Below, in pieces: positions 13,003-24,301 of a stretch of 31,526 nt of DNA. Origin of the DNA: Cruorifilaria tuberocauda (taxonomy: Eukaryota > Nematoda > Chromadorea > Rhabditida > Onchocercidae). The notes under the pieces are model-generated. The model was not told the DNA's origin. It saw nothing but the letters and a program-made list of their open reading frames with translations, and ran no database searches. Both the position numbers and the translations under genes were made by a program. Position 1 is the first letter of the stretch; the number at the start of each line of letters is the position of its first letter. The stretch is from contig JABVXU010000611.1 in NCBI GenBank assembly GCA_013365365.1, forward strand, positions 1-31,526, in the 5' to 3' direction.

Positions 13003-14980
13003 TAGGTTATAATCTATAATTTCCTAACCTATTTTTATAACTAAATATTTAATTAAAAGTAAAAGAATTTTTTGTTCATTGCTTTTTAAATCTTGATTAA
13101 CAAAGCAATCAATTCAATTGGAAATGTCTTTGCATTTTTTCCGTTTCTAACTAAACTATTTTATCCTTCATTTTTGTTCAGTAATGGATTTTTTTGCTGT
13201 TGTAATCAGAGATAGGTTTATTTTTCTTTTCTTGTTTTCAGTTGTTCTTCTATCCTGAACGATTGATGTAAAAAGAAAAATAAATAAATGAGAATGATTC
13301 TCTCGTGATTAAATGATTTTATCAGTTGAAATAATCTTTTATTTAAGCTATTTAACCTAACCTATTTAAGATTTTATCAGTCTGAAATTGCACAAAATGG
13401 GCACGAATCATTTGATATTGTTGAATTTAAAATGTTTTTCATTTCATTTGGTGCTTGCTAATGTTTAATAACATTCATACATATAAATATGTTTGTTAGC
13501 AACAATTGATTGAAACAATAAAAAAGTAATTAAAAAAGTGATATTATCTAGAATTAAATTACTTAAATCCTAACCAATTACACATTATTGAGAGCATTTA
13601 TTTTCAATAAATCACTAAGAAATCTTCATTTTTTTTCTCTTAATTGAAAATTTCAGTTACTTTTAATATCATCAATTACTTTTATGATAATCAAAATAGA
13701 GCCAATTTTATTTTACTCCCACATTAGTGATGCTAATAACAATAAACAGTGAATGAAATGGAAAAATTAAGTGCAAAAGAGGGAACGTCAATTGACGGAA
13801 CGGAACGGAACGGAATGACGCGGAAGGGAAAGTTGACGACAATTTCCATTTTGCCCATCGGAGAAAATCTCATTCCTCTCAGTGCCATCAAAATTAAAAC
13901 TTGCCTTTGGCTTGGGAAAATTTCGCCATGGGAACTGTTGTTTTTCTCATCTTTACTGTTCCTTTTCTGTCACACAAATTTCCTTTTCATCCATCCGTTT
14001 TCCAACTTTTTCCAGCGAATTTCACGTTTCTCCGCGTATCGCCGAGATGATAAAATGTGAATTCGATCCATCAAGTTCATACAATCGTAAATTTATTCGA
14101 TCATCTCTCCCTTTCTCGTTTACTTTTAAATTTTACGATTCAGTTATCGATATGGATTGAATGAATAATTAATGAATGAATAAATAGCGAAATTTCTTTT
14201 AAATTCTCTCTGATCAATCAATCAGAGATAAAGACAGATGAATTATCAAATCTCTTCGAGAAGCATTTATGATTTGGGAAGGAATCGATCGTTTCCAGTA
14301 ATTTTCTCTCTTTTTCGTTAATTTCCTTCTCTTATCACTTTATCACTTCTAATCAAATCACATTTTTATCACTTTCTCACTTCTAATCAAATCACATTTC
14401 CGATTGCGTAATTTAATCTGTTCAATCGACGGGTATTTTAATATGTTATATAATATCAATTACAATTTCTTAACGTTTTTACATGTTTACTACACCTTTC
14501 ACTTACACCACAAATCTTTAATTTCTAATTTTATAAATTTTTAAGCTTGCTAATTTCAGAAGCACAATATTTACCTGTTGTGATCTAATACATTCCTTAA
14601 TTATTTCCCCAGGGGAAAGATAAAATTTTAACTTTGGAATCAATCCCTAAGTATTCATCATTTTTCGTTCAATAAGCATACTATTCTACTTTCTGTGAAA
14701 AATTACTCAATCCTCATCTAAGTTAATTTTTCACATTCATAGGAGTAACACTTTAATATTGAATTTAATGATTTTTATGAGCGCTAATTAATTCATGATA
14801 CTATTTAAAGCTTATCTATTATCTAATCAGTATTGCGATCTAATCCATTTTCACTATATCGCAAAATTGATAAGATCAATAAAACTAGAAGAAATATTAT
14901 TACAAATTAATTAATTTCTTACTCAATTAATAAATTGAATATTTAAGATTGTAATTTTCATAATAAAGTAAATTAACATG
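13003..14980. other. Intergenic region between HDHD3 and STT3, with a GC-richer block
   Basis: The interval starts with the HDHD3 3' UTR. Around 13780-13960 composition becomes clearly GC-richer, with GGAACGGAACGGAACGGAAT at 13798 onward, and both strands are open. I could not assign a family or clean splice signals, so I treat the block as non-coding or regulatory. A 34-bp duplication is listed separately. The rest is AT-rich with nothing else seen. Confidence 0.45.
14333..14400. repeat. 34-bp tandem duplication
   Basis: TATCACTTTATCACTTCTAA starts at 14333, and the near-identical TATCACTTTCTCACTTCTAA starts at 14367. Both continue AATCAAATCACATTT. Only about one substitution separates them. 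Confidence 0.93.
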
Positions 14981-14984
14981 GAAT

Positions 14985-15350
14985 ACGAGTATTCCGGAAC
15001 ATATGTACATAAACAAATCCTGTTACGAATGATACAAATGATAAATCAAATAAATTAGAGTTAATCGGATCCGTTTCCTACATATTCACTGCGTTAATAT
15101 AAGTAATAAGATTACTTAATAGTATTGCAAGTTTCCCGTAACATATCTATGTAAACAGATCCGGTTACGATTCGGAATGATGTATATAAACGCATTCAAT
15201 TGCAAACGATATGAATCTATCAACACATCAAGCAAAGTCATGAACAGAATCCATTTACTACTGTATACCTAGGAAAATTATTTAATGTTATGCAAATTTT
15301 CCGTTCCGTAACATGTAAACGGATCCGGTACCAAATGATACAGCAAGCAA
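14985..15350. repeat. Three diverged copies of a CGTAACAT..GATCCGGTTACGAATGAT unit
   Basis: Related words recur near 14998, 15138 and 15307: (G)TAACAT, then TAAACA/GATCC-GTTAC/GGTACC, then an AATGAT end. The second and third copies also share upstream TTACTTAATAGTATTGCAA and ATTATTTAATGTTATGCAA. The spacing is irregular (about 140-170 bp). The block ends about 260 bp before the STT3 start, so it could be repeat debris or promoter elements. Confidence 0.6.
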
Positions 15351-15606
15351 ACGGACAAAGCATCGTTGAGATTTATATTTTTCGTAATGCACGTGAACCA
15401 GTGTTATTGCGGTCCGTGCTTCTCGTAACACGTGCAAGTAGTTAAGTTGTTTGAAGTTGTGATATTGCGGAACGATTTTCAATGAAGTGAATTTCTTGTG
15501 AAGATGTAGAATTCACGTAGACGTACACGTAGACGTTAGATTACATTTTAAGATGTGGATTATTGTGAGAATTTTTTTGATATAAACTAAAAATTTTTAT
15601 AATTTT

Positions 15607-15611
15607 AGCAC
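15607..15611 (+). promoter_or_regulatory. Probable spliced-leader acceptor of STT3
   Basis: AATTTTAG ends at 15608, followed by CAC and the ATG at 15612, giving a 3-nt leader as expected of a trans-spliced nematode mRNA. Confidence 0.65.
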
Positions 15612-18600
15612 ATGGCTGATTCATTGTTAGCATCATCCGGTTCAACTGGAAATAACAAAATGTTAGCATCGAATTCACTGGGTATCACCAGTTTGTTGAC
15701 ATTTATTATCCTTGCATTAGCATGGATTGTTGGCTTTGCTTCACGATTATTTGCTGTTATTCGATTTGAATCTATTATCCATGAATTTGATCCATGGTTT
15801 GTTTTTATTTATCTTTCGTTGTTCTTCTTTTTTTTTGTAGCTATTTTTATAAATGATATATAGCTGATGAATTTGTTCCGGAAGTTATTCTATCATTCTG
15901 ACTATAGCCTCAGAAAAATTGGATTGTAATTGCTTAAGATATATTTTAGACTTAGTACAATTTAAGAAAGCATTACCATGTGCTACGGTTTAAACTATAG
16001 TTTTGATATCGTCTTGAGTGCTGTTGCGAAATTTCTTGAAAGAATAATGTAGCTTAATCATGCTACTATATTTTTGTTGAATATCAGGTTTAATTATCGA
16101 GCAACGCATTATATGGTTGAACATGGTTTTTATAATTTCTTGAACTGGTTCGATGAACGAGCATGGTACCCGCTTGGACGAATTGTTGGTGGCACAGTAA
16201 GTTCGAGGCCATTTTTTCTAAACAGAAGAGAATATTTTGCAATAGCTGATATTTGATGTAGCTATGACTTTTTCACTTTATTTGTTAGTGTTATTTACTT
16301 CGATTCTACTTCGACATTACGACTTCTCTGGTTAATTATCTATAACGTTCCGCAAAATTTTATTACTATTATACACTTATATACTGGTCAAAATTAATAA
16401 GCGCAAATATCCTTGCATAGGTTAATATGACATAGTAATAATAGATATATGGAGTGGTAAATTAAAAATATATTGCTGTTGATATAATTTGTGTGTTAAA
16501 TATATTAAATGATATTTTTAGTTTTTAATTTCAATTCATACATCCTGGAAATTGTTATCATGTGGAAAAATAGTATTCTGCAATTTTCTTAAAATTTTTT
16601 TTTACGAAAATAATAATAGTAATATTGACACAGGTTTATCCTGGGCTCATGGTAACTTCAGGAACGATACATTATATTTTATCAGTTTTAAATATTTCTA
16701 TACATATCAGAGATATTTGTGTTTTTCTGGCTCCAACATTCAGGTGTGGTTTTTTTTTCAGCACTTGCAAACTAATTTTATTGTATTGGATAGAGCATAT
16801 TTCCCAAATTTGCACTTTATTTTCATTTTCAACAATGATTTTGACATTTTGGACTAACTTTATTTTATTTTCACATATTTTTCTCGCAGTTTCTCAATTG
16901 AAAATTTTTTGCTTTTTCTGGTCTTATTGAGGCAAATGTTGAAAGAAATTAGATAGTTTTACTTATTGCAGTAGTTTAATCAAATTATCTTCAGTGGTCT
17001 CACAGCAATTGCCACATATTTGCTAACGAAAGAACTTTGGACACCAGGTGCTGGTCTGTTTGCAGCATGCTTTATCGCTATTTCACCTGGCTATACCAGT
17101 CGTTCAGTTGCCGGCTCCTACGATAATGAAGGAATTGCAATTTTTGCATTACAGGTATGCATCTGTTTATCTACTTTTTCTACTATTCTGAAATACAAAT
17201 TCAATTTTGTAATTTATTTTCTATTTTAAACTTTTTTTTTCGAGGATTTTCATTTCTTTCTTTTTATTTAAATTCTGCATTTTCAAATTTTGGAATTTGT
17301 GAAGAAACGACTAAATTTCTAAGTGAGGAAGATTATGTTTTTTTTTGTTATTTCAGTTCACTTATTTCTTATGGGTTCGGTCTGTGAAAACTGGTTCCGT
17401 ATTTTGGGCGACATTAACTGCTTTATCATATTTTTATATGGTCTCTGCTTGGGGAGGTTATGTGTTCATCATAAATTTGATTCCATTGCATGTTCTAACA
17501 CTCATATTAATTGGACGGTACTGCCCTAAGCTTTATATTGGTATGATTTTCATTTAATTTTTTCTTATTTATGCTTCAGATTGGTTTCGCTCAAGCTTAA
17601 GAAATTTTAACTTTTTTTTGCAATTACACTAAAACGTGATTGCTATTTTCAACATTATTCATTCTTCTTTATATCACCTTTGGTCTTATTCTAATCATTC
17701 ATACAGTTCTTTGTGAGGAAATCGTATTTTCTTCTGCTCAAATTTTATCATCGTAGTACTCACTGTCTACTCAGAACTTTTCATTTTTTGCGATTTCATT
17801 TAATTTTACAATTTTCATATTTCCAGCTTATACGACTTTCTATATTTTGGGACAAATAATGGCGATGCAAATACCATTTGTTGGCTTTCAGCCCGTGAAA
17901 ACATCCGAACATATGGCTGCTGCTGGCATCTTTGGCTTGTTACAAGTTGGCTTTTCATTCAAGCTATTATTCAGTTTTAAGTTTTGGCAAAAATTTTTCA
18001 AATGGCGTTAAAGGCAATTTTTTATTCTGTTTTTTATAGGTTATTGCCGCATTAAAATATATGCAACCTCGAATTTCAAGGAAAGAATTTATGACTTTAT
18101 TTTTTGGTGGAATTTCCTTGGTATTTATTTTAGGATTATCTACGATTATTCTCCTAACATATGCTGGTATAACTTCAAATTTTAATTTTCTCACAATTTT
18201 CTGTTTAATTCATTTAAATTTCTGATGAATTTTATTCATCTTTTTATAATGTTCTCTTCATGCCTCTAAAATACTTATTTACTGAACTAAGATATATTTT
18301 TTAGGCTATATAGCGCCGTGGTCGGGGCGTTTTTATTCATTATGGGATACCGGTTATGCAAAAATTCATATACCAATTATTGCATCTGTTTCGGAACATC
18401 AGCCTACTACTTGGGTTTCATTCTTCTTCGATTTGCATATAACAGCTGCCATTTTTCCAGTCGGTTTATGGTATTGTGTAAAAAATGTTAATGATGAGCG
18501 AGTTTTCGGTAAGATTATAGGTTTAATTTGATATTTCTTGAGATGTGACTGCCCTGTTGAATATAGCTTTTTGTAGTGAAAGATTTTCAATTCCTTTTCG

Positions 18601-21600
18601 TTTCAGCTTATTTTTGCGGTTGTAGAGTTTCAAGTTCCAAGTTATGACAAATCTAAAGGATCAGAATATATTTCCTTTTTGACAATCGTGAGAAAGCTTT
18701 ACTTTTTATACCTGCTTTACTATATAGCTTTACTTTTTAGTGATACTTTATGCAGTAACAGCTGTTTATTTTGCTGGTGTAATGGTTCGTTTAATGCTTA
18801 CGCTTACTCCAGTTGTTTGTATACTTTCTGGAATAGCTTTTTCTTATACATATGAGAGGTACCTGATCGATGATGGTGATCAATCAAAAAGGTTTATTTT
18901 TGCTGATTTGTTTTCTATATGTGTTCGGATGTAAAGCTACAGAAAAGTTTATAAAATAAATTTATAAGAGAGTACTAATGATGGAAACGCTGTCACAAAA
19001 CATACAGTTTCTATGTAGATAGCTTTTGTTGAATTGATTCCTATATAAGTGTGTGTTTTGTCTGTTCACTTCCGCTTAAAGTGTCCTATCTTTTATTCTG
19101 ATATATAAACTTTAAAGAATATTAAAATATGAAGTGAGGCATGGTGTTCCAAATTGTAAAGTTTTGTATTGAACGCCGTTTTACTCCATTGATAAATGTT
19201 CGAAAAGTAATAAGTAATTATTCATTATTTTTAATAATGATATTAATAATGGGTAATGAACTATAAGATAAGGGATCTTTTCAGTGTTCATAACGAAGAA
19301 GAAAACAAACATTTATATGATAAAGTTGGAAAAGGCCGGAAAAGTGGTTCATGGACGAATCAAGCAGTACCGGATAATGATGAAATGTCTATCGGATTGA
19401 ACGCACGATCAATCGTTTCTGTAATACTTGTCCTGATGCTGCTAATGTTCGTCGTGCATTGCACATATGTAACGAGCAATGCATATTCTCATCCATCTGT
19501 TGTCTTGCAGTCACACAATCCCAACGGGTAAGTATATTGGTTTATGAAACATTTGTAGCAGTAAGATATTCGAGATATTTGGTGTGTAAATGGGATTACG
19601 TAATGGTGATTAAAAAATCTTTTAAAACATGAAGTAACAATTTAACTATCATTTTAGTTATTCCGTGTTCAATATCAAATTAATGCTGATAGAATATTAC
19701 AGAAAAAAGGTCAATCCTTATTGCTTATTGTAGAGGCCGTGAAATAATGGATGATTTTCGTGAAGCCTATTACTGGTTACGAAAAAACACAGAAGAGAAT
19801 GCTCGTGTGATGAGTTGGTGGGATTACGGTTATCAAATAGCTGGTATGGCAAATCGTACCACTTTAGTGGACAACAATACCTGGAATAATTCACATATTG
19901 CTCTAGTAATTAGCTGTTACATTTTTTAAAGTAAAGCTTTCAGTGAAAAGGCTAAAACTAAAAAATTATTGGATATTTAGTGATAAGTTATTCTTATCCT
20001 TATGAACAAAACTGCATAATTATATATTTTGAATGTAACTCCGATCAACACTATCTGTTGGGAATTTAATATTATTATTATAAATTATCTTGCTTTGAGA
20101 GAAAACGTTAAAATTAAACACACCATTTTTTAGGTTGGAAAAGCGATGGCATCGAATGAGTCAGTAGCGTATGAAATCATGCACGCCTTGGATGTTGACT
20201 ATGTATTAGTTATTTTTGGTGGCGTTATTGGTTACTCGGGTTAGTTACTCATTTCACTGAATTTGATATAGAAAATATCTTACTGATAAATTTGAGTTTA
20301 TGTTTTATTTTAATCTCTACCTTCTAAGTACATGATAAGTTCAACAAAATTCAGGAACACTTCTTTTCTTTTTAATGTTATTTTTGGAAGAATTTTAGGC
20401 TCAAAATGTTTTTATATTGTGTTGTTGGAAAAAAGAAGTCCACAAGTGATGCTTGAAAATTATGTACCATTCGAGATATTTGAATTTTTCCAGGCGATGA
20501 TATTAATAAATTTTTATGGATGGTACGAATAGCTGAAGGTGAACATCCAAAAGAAATACATGAAGCAAATTATTTCACGGAGTCAGGTGATTACAGCGTT
20601 GGATCGGAAGCATCAGAAACAATGTTGAATTCTGTAATGTACAAAATAAGTTATTACCGTTTCGCAGATTTCGAGGTAAATATAACCAGTCCTTAATAAA
20701 TCAACAAATCAATATATCTTATTGAAATTCTGTTGTAAGCAGTAATAGGTTATATTGAAACATCGTTATATGCAGTCCGAAATCACTCAGTAAGATTGAA
20801 AAAATACAACCAACCATTTTAGTTGGCTAATAAAACTTGTTTGTGTTCCTTTTGAACTAGTAACAAATCTTGTCGATATATGGTTAGTAGCTGATAAATA
20901 CGCTTTTGACTTTTGAAAATGTTGGTGAATTTAAAATTAAAGTCTGAGTTTTTGTTAGTTTTCAAATAAGATAACCCTTCAGATAGGTTATCGGCAGCAG
21001 GCAGGTTACGATCGAACTCGTGGATATATAATTGGTCGGAAAAATATTGTGCTGGAGCATTTAGAGGAAGCTTACACATCACAAAACTGGCTTGTGAGGA
21101 TTTACAAAGTATTGAAGCAGAAGAATAGACCAGCTATTCCAAAAAAAAATAGGAAAATACGATCAATGTCAAATTCCTATTCGAAAAAAGTATGCAACAT
21201 CTCTTTCAAATATCTCCATCTTTTGAAAACTGGTGTAAAATGATTGAGTTCCTCTAATTCACCATTTGAGCACCATTGAGTCAGATATTTTTAAGTCTGT
21301 TGTATTTTCTATGTGTTTCATGCATTATTTAATTTAGGTTTCTCCATTTCACAAAAATTTTGATAAAAAATGAAAGTACAAATTTGTTGATGGAACTTTT
21401 TGTTGCAATTTTTGATTTTCATTACCTGTTCAAGCAGTACTTTGTTATGATATATCAGTTTATTATTAAATACTGAAAAATCACAATGGTGGTTTTTTTT
21501 ATTAAGCTTTCTTAAGATACACATATGTAATTTTCAGGATAAATCAAAGAAAGGTATTGTGCAAGGAAAACCAACAGTAGTGAAGGGACGCCGGCCACCG

Positions 21601-21612
21601 AAACGTGCTTAA
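15612..21612 (+). CDS. stt-3: STT3, catalytic subunit of oligosaccharyltransferase
   Basis: Fifteen phase-consistent exons: 15612-15796, 16088-16196, 16634-16743, 16995-17154, 17357-17540, 17827-17945, 18040-18166, 18305-18508, 18741-18891, 19285-19527, 19734-19905, 20134-20239, 20494-20675, 20983-21189 and 21538-21612. They give 777 aa. The enzyme transfers the lipid-linked glycan to Asn in N-x-S/T sequons in the ER lumen. Visible motifs: first catalytic acid in HEFDPWFNYR (D60), second in SYDNEGIA (D178, E180), SVSE (359-362), R416 in [13 protein letters not shown] (559-563) and [10 protein letters not shown] (577-586), which contains sequons itself. A multi-membrane N-terminal part is followed by a luminal domain. 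The C-terminus [18 protein letters not shown] resembles STT3B. The basic tail (753-777) is specific. All catalytic residues are present. Several donors are weak (GTTTGT, GTTGGC). Confidence 0.98.
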
Positions 21613-21639
21613 GAGCTTCGCGATCGTCTAGGTTGTGTA

Positions 21640-21645
21640 AATAAA
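21640..21645 (+). terminator. Candidate STT3 polyadenylation signal
   Basis: AATAAA lies 28 nt after the STT3 stop codon, implying a very short 3' UTR. This is also the first AATAAA downstream. Confidence 0.5.
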
Positions 21646-22137
21646 TTTATTTGTTGTCCGACATTAATCGGTGAATATTCATGTTTGTTTATAGGATTTT
21701 AGGAGCTATAAATTTAGAAGAAGATCATACTAGATAATTAAAATATAGTATCAAATACTTTCAATTAAAACGAATTTTTTGGAAATATTTATTAATTATA
21801 GTTAATTGTTCTGTTATAAATTTTTGACTTTTTTCTATATTTGATTTATTCTTCCATTCATTCTTCTTATCTTTTTTTGTTTCGTTGCATTCAATTGAAA
21901 AATCTATTTGGATAATATTTTTTTTTCACCGGCAGAGAAACTTAGATCAGTTTAAATCAGACGTATGTATTTTCACACTGAGCCTATCATTACCACTGGT
22001 TTAAACTTATCTTTTTTCGTCTTTGTTTTTAATAATATATTATCCTAATTTTGTACCGGTAAATTTTTTTTGTGCAGTTTCTGATATTTCGGGAAGTAGA
22101 AGAGAAATAATTTCATTTCATTTACATTTTTCGAAGA
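21646..22137. other. Spacer downstream of STT3, possible short exons
   Basis: Mostly AT-rich. Two strong acceptor-like sites occur: CACCGGCAG at about 21935, which opens a 27-nt piece ending at a GTATGT donor (21963), and TTTTGTGCAG at about 22078. Read together in phase 0 they give RNLDQFKSD then FLIFREVEEK and a TAA. They could be 5' UTR or coding exons of the unidentified gene downstream. I could not decide. Confidence 0.3.
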
Positions 22138-22352
22138 GAATGGAAATTATCGTCTCCGAGGAAGCGGAAAAAAATTGCTGAGACGTATGCATTTTTTATT
22201 ATTTTTATTCTGCTTGTAATAGCATGGAAAATGGTACCAATACCCGAAAATTTGATGTTACAACTGCCGTTTTCCAGAATTTTCAATTTTCTCTATGAAG
22301 TTGTAGGAAATTGGATAGAAGCTTCCATTCTCAAATGTCAAATGATGTCAAT
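22138..22352 (+). CDS. Unidentified coding-like exon with a membrane segment
   Basis: From about 22138 the plus strand is open to 22353 in a frame reading WKLSSPRKRKKIAE, then a hydrophobic segment TYAFFIIFILLVIAW (22183-22227), then WKMVPIPENL..LPFSRIFNFLYEVVGNW. A basic cluster before a single membrane span suggests a type II or multi-span membrane protein. It has a pyrimidine-rich acceptor (ATTTTTCGAAG) and a GTGAGA donor at 22353. There is no in-frame ATG before the span, so a 5' exon is needed. Candidate following exons are 22397-22443 or 22559-22624. I do not recognise the protein. It could be the gene after STT3 in an operon. Confidence 0.32.
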
Positions 22353-22996
22353 GTGAGATTTTCGTCAGCTTTTCTTGACTGTGATTCTAAATGATTTCAA
22401 CTTAGCTTTAGAAATTATTCAAATTCAGAAATCGATTATCTAGTGTGTGTCAATATTGATATGAAATATCAAATACTGATTTCGATTCTTGTTATTGATA
22501 TATTGTCGAGGACTTATTATGTTTTTCTGAATTATCAATTTTTTTTGCTTCTTTCAGTATTTTTTAAACTTATCGAAAATAATAGCATCAGAATGATATG
22601 CGAATTTATAAATTCAATCTACAGGTGACATTTTAAATTTAAAGTCTTTTTTCATAACAATTCGTTCATTAATTCTGCAAACTTTATTCTATCTCACTTA
22701 GGGTAGTTACAAATAGTTCAAAAATGTTTTTTTCTGTTAATCCCTTCATCACTATTTCTCTTTTACCTTCAGCTAATTTTGTCTTTTTTTTAAAAAATCC
22801 TTGGCATGGCACATTCTTTGTTGATTAGGGTATTGTTTATATTTAAAAATTTTACGAATAATAATTCGTTATTGTTGTTGAGCGCATTCCTATCGCGTCA
22901 TATGTGGTAAAATTTACTTATTACAGGTTGTTCCATCTATTCGGTAAATATCCTTTTAGTCATTATTAAGTTTCTTCATATAATCTAGATATTCAG

Positions 22997-23213
22997 TGCT
23001 ACATTTTCCGGTAATACTGTACCGGGTATTGATAACGGTATTCAGCATTCCTAGAGAAGTAGCGGAGGATAATAACCGTAGCATGATTTCGATAACTGGC
23101 ATAGTGGAAATATGGACGGTTCGAGTCGTAGCACATCAACACTTCACAATTTTTCTAAACTTTCGAGAGTGTTTTTGTTTCTACTTTTGTTAATAACAGT
23201 TGCTATTACGTAG
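22997..23213 (+). CDS. Unidentified coding-like block, frame ambiguous
   Basis: A GC-richer block follows the acceptor ATATTCAG. Two frames look meaningful. One is open from 22999 to a TAA at 23193 (LHFPVILYRVLITVFSIP, then EVAEDNNRSM). The other has stops in the middle but ends with MDGSSRSTSTLHNFSKLS (ATG at 23112), a hydrophobic VFLFLLLLITVAIT and a TAG at 23211, the shape of a tail-anchored C-terminus. At most one is real. It may be the last exon of the gene beginning near 22138 or a separate small gene. Confidence 0.28.
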
Positions 23214-23332
23214 AAAGATTTTTAAGTCTATATTTTTTTGTTTTGCACAGAAAACGTTTATTACTTACATTATTAGATTAAATATGAACCGACGTGAAGG
23301 ATAAAATGATCTATTGAACAAAGAAAACATAC

Positions 23333-23339
23333 AGTGTTA
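23333..23339 (+). promoter_or_regulatory. Possible spliced-leader acceptor for the 81-residue gene
   Basis: ACATACAG ends at 23334, five bases before the ATG at 23340. The preceding tract is purine-rich, so the site is weak. Confidence 0.3.
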
Positions 23340-23769
23340 ATGGCAAATTTTTTAAAAGCATTGACATCAATACACAGTGAATTTTCAGGTTATCACTTGT
23401 ATGAATTAATAGTGAAGCTTTATCGAGGTACCAAAACATCCTAACTGACATTATTAGTAATTATATCTTATTTTCAATTTTACGTGTAATAAAGTAGTGT
23501 TGTCGCTTTTCGAAATTTTAACTTTTCATGATATGATTATCATGGTAATAGCAATTGCTAAACATTACTGAAACAAATTTGAAAGTTAATAAAAATTTAA
23601 TAAGGTACTAGAAAGTCAAGTTATACTATTGGATATGTTGTTGAATAAAGTGGATAAAAAAGAGCTTGGTCATTTAGTGATCGAGGAAGTTGCATGTAAA
23701 ATTTTATTGTGTTTTGTAACAGTTTGCTTTTACTTTATATTGTTACCAAAAAAACAAAACATTTTTTGA
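23340..23769 (+). CDS. Candidate 81-residue protein with C-terminal membrane segment, unidentified
   Basis: Two exons, 23340-23427 and 23612-23769, join in phase (CGA G, then AA AGT) across a 184-bp intron with a GTACCA donor and a TACTAG acceptor. The product begins MANFLKALTSIHSEFSGYHL and continues with a helical, charged middle (VDKKELGHLVIEEVACK). It ends with a hydrophobic run ILLCFVTVCFYFILL (about 60-74) and the tail PKKQNIF. This is the layout of a small tail-anchored protein. A TGA is followed 31 nt later by AATAAA (23800-23805), which supports a true last exon. I recognise no family. It lies on the same strand between STT3 and COQ10. The alternative is two chance open pieces, or that GTAAAA at 23696 is used as a donor. 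Confidence 0.45.
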
Positions 23770-23799
23770 TCGAACATATTTGTTGTGTTATTTTTGCAT

Positions 23800-23805
23800 A
23801 ATAAA
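23800..23805 (+). terminator. Candidate polyadenylation signal
   Basis: AATAAA lies 31 nt after the stop codon of the 81-residue candidate gene. Confidence 0.4.
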
Positions 23806-24301
23806 TCACTGATGAATTAATGAGAAAAAAATCTTTTGTCATATCAATGTTTTTCTTTTTTCATTTCAATTTTTCATTTGTTATTGGTAAAATGATAGGT
23901 AAAATGCGGTATTCTTTTATTTGTAATAGGATTTGAAGCAATAATAAATTATCAAGAAAATATTGCTATTGATTGATTTTAAACATAATATTGCAGACAA
24001 TAGTATATTTAAAAAATATTTCAAAGTAAAGTTCGTATTTAAAAAATATTTCAGAGAGAAGTTAGTGTACATACTGTTTGATAGATGTATAACCTTTTTC
24101 AAAATGTTCATTTATCATTTACTCGTTTATTATTTATCATTTTTATAATGCCTGTAAATTTTGATCTATTGCCATATGTATAATTTAATTTAGTAAAATC
24201 AGAATGGCTTATCCTTTTTAGCTAAAATTTTTGCAATATGAAATTCAAAAAAAAAATTAAAAGTTGATAAACATATTTAAAAAGTTTTCTTCTAATTGCA
24301 G
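23806..24301. other. AT-rich stretch, probably COQ10 5' intron or spacer
   Basis: No ATG-bearing exon that fits the phase of COQ10 exon 2 was found. A short direct repeat (TATTTAAAAAATATTTCA at about 24004 and 24038) is present. Otherwise it is low-complexity AT sequence. Confidence 0.45.

Noticed and set aside
13749..14160. Plus-strand open frames with Met starts
   Set aside because: They mix composition types, both strands are equally open, and no domain or splice signal supports them. Kept only as a finding about the GC-rich block.
15288..15482. Minus-strand open frame upstream of STT3
   Set aside because: It overlaps the diverged repeat block, has no splice or family support, and probably lies in promoter DNA.
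16552..16930. Two overlapping open frames of about 100 codons
   Set aside because: They are read-throughs of STT3 exon 3 (16634-16743) into introns; only that exon is coding.
22443..22628. Open frame of about 60 codons, hydrophobic
   Set aside because: The first part is AT-rich intron-like sequence crossing an acceptor (CTTTCAG at 22558). Only the tail after it might be an exon.
23100..23140. GGTTCGAGTCG resembling a tRNA B box
   Set aside because: The flanking bases do not form a T-stem, and no A box or acceptor stem is present.
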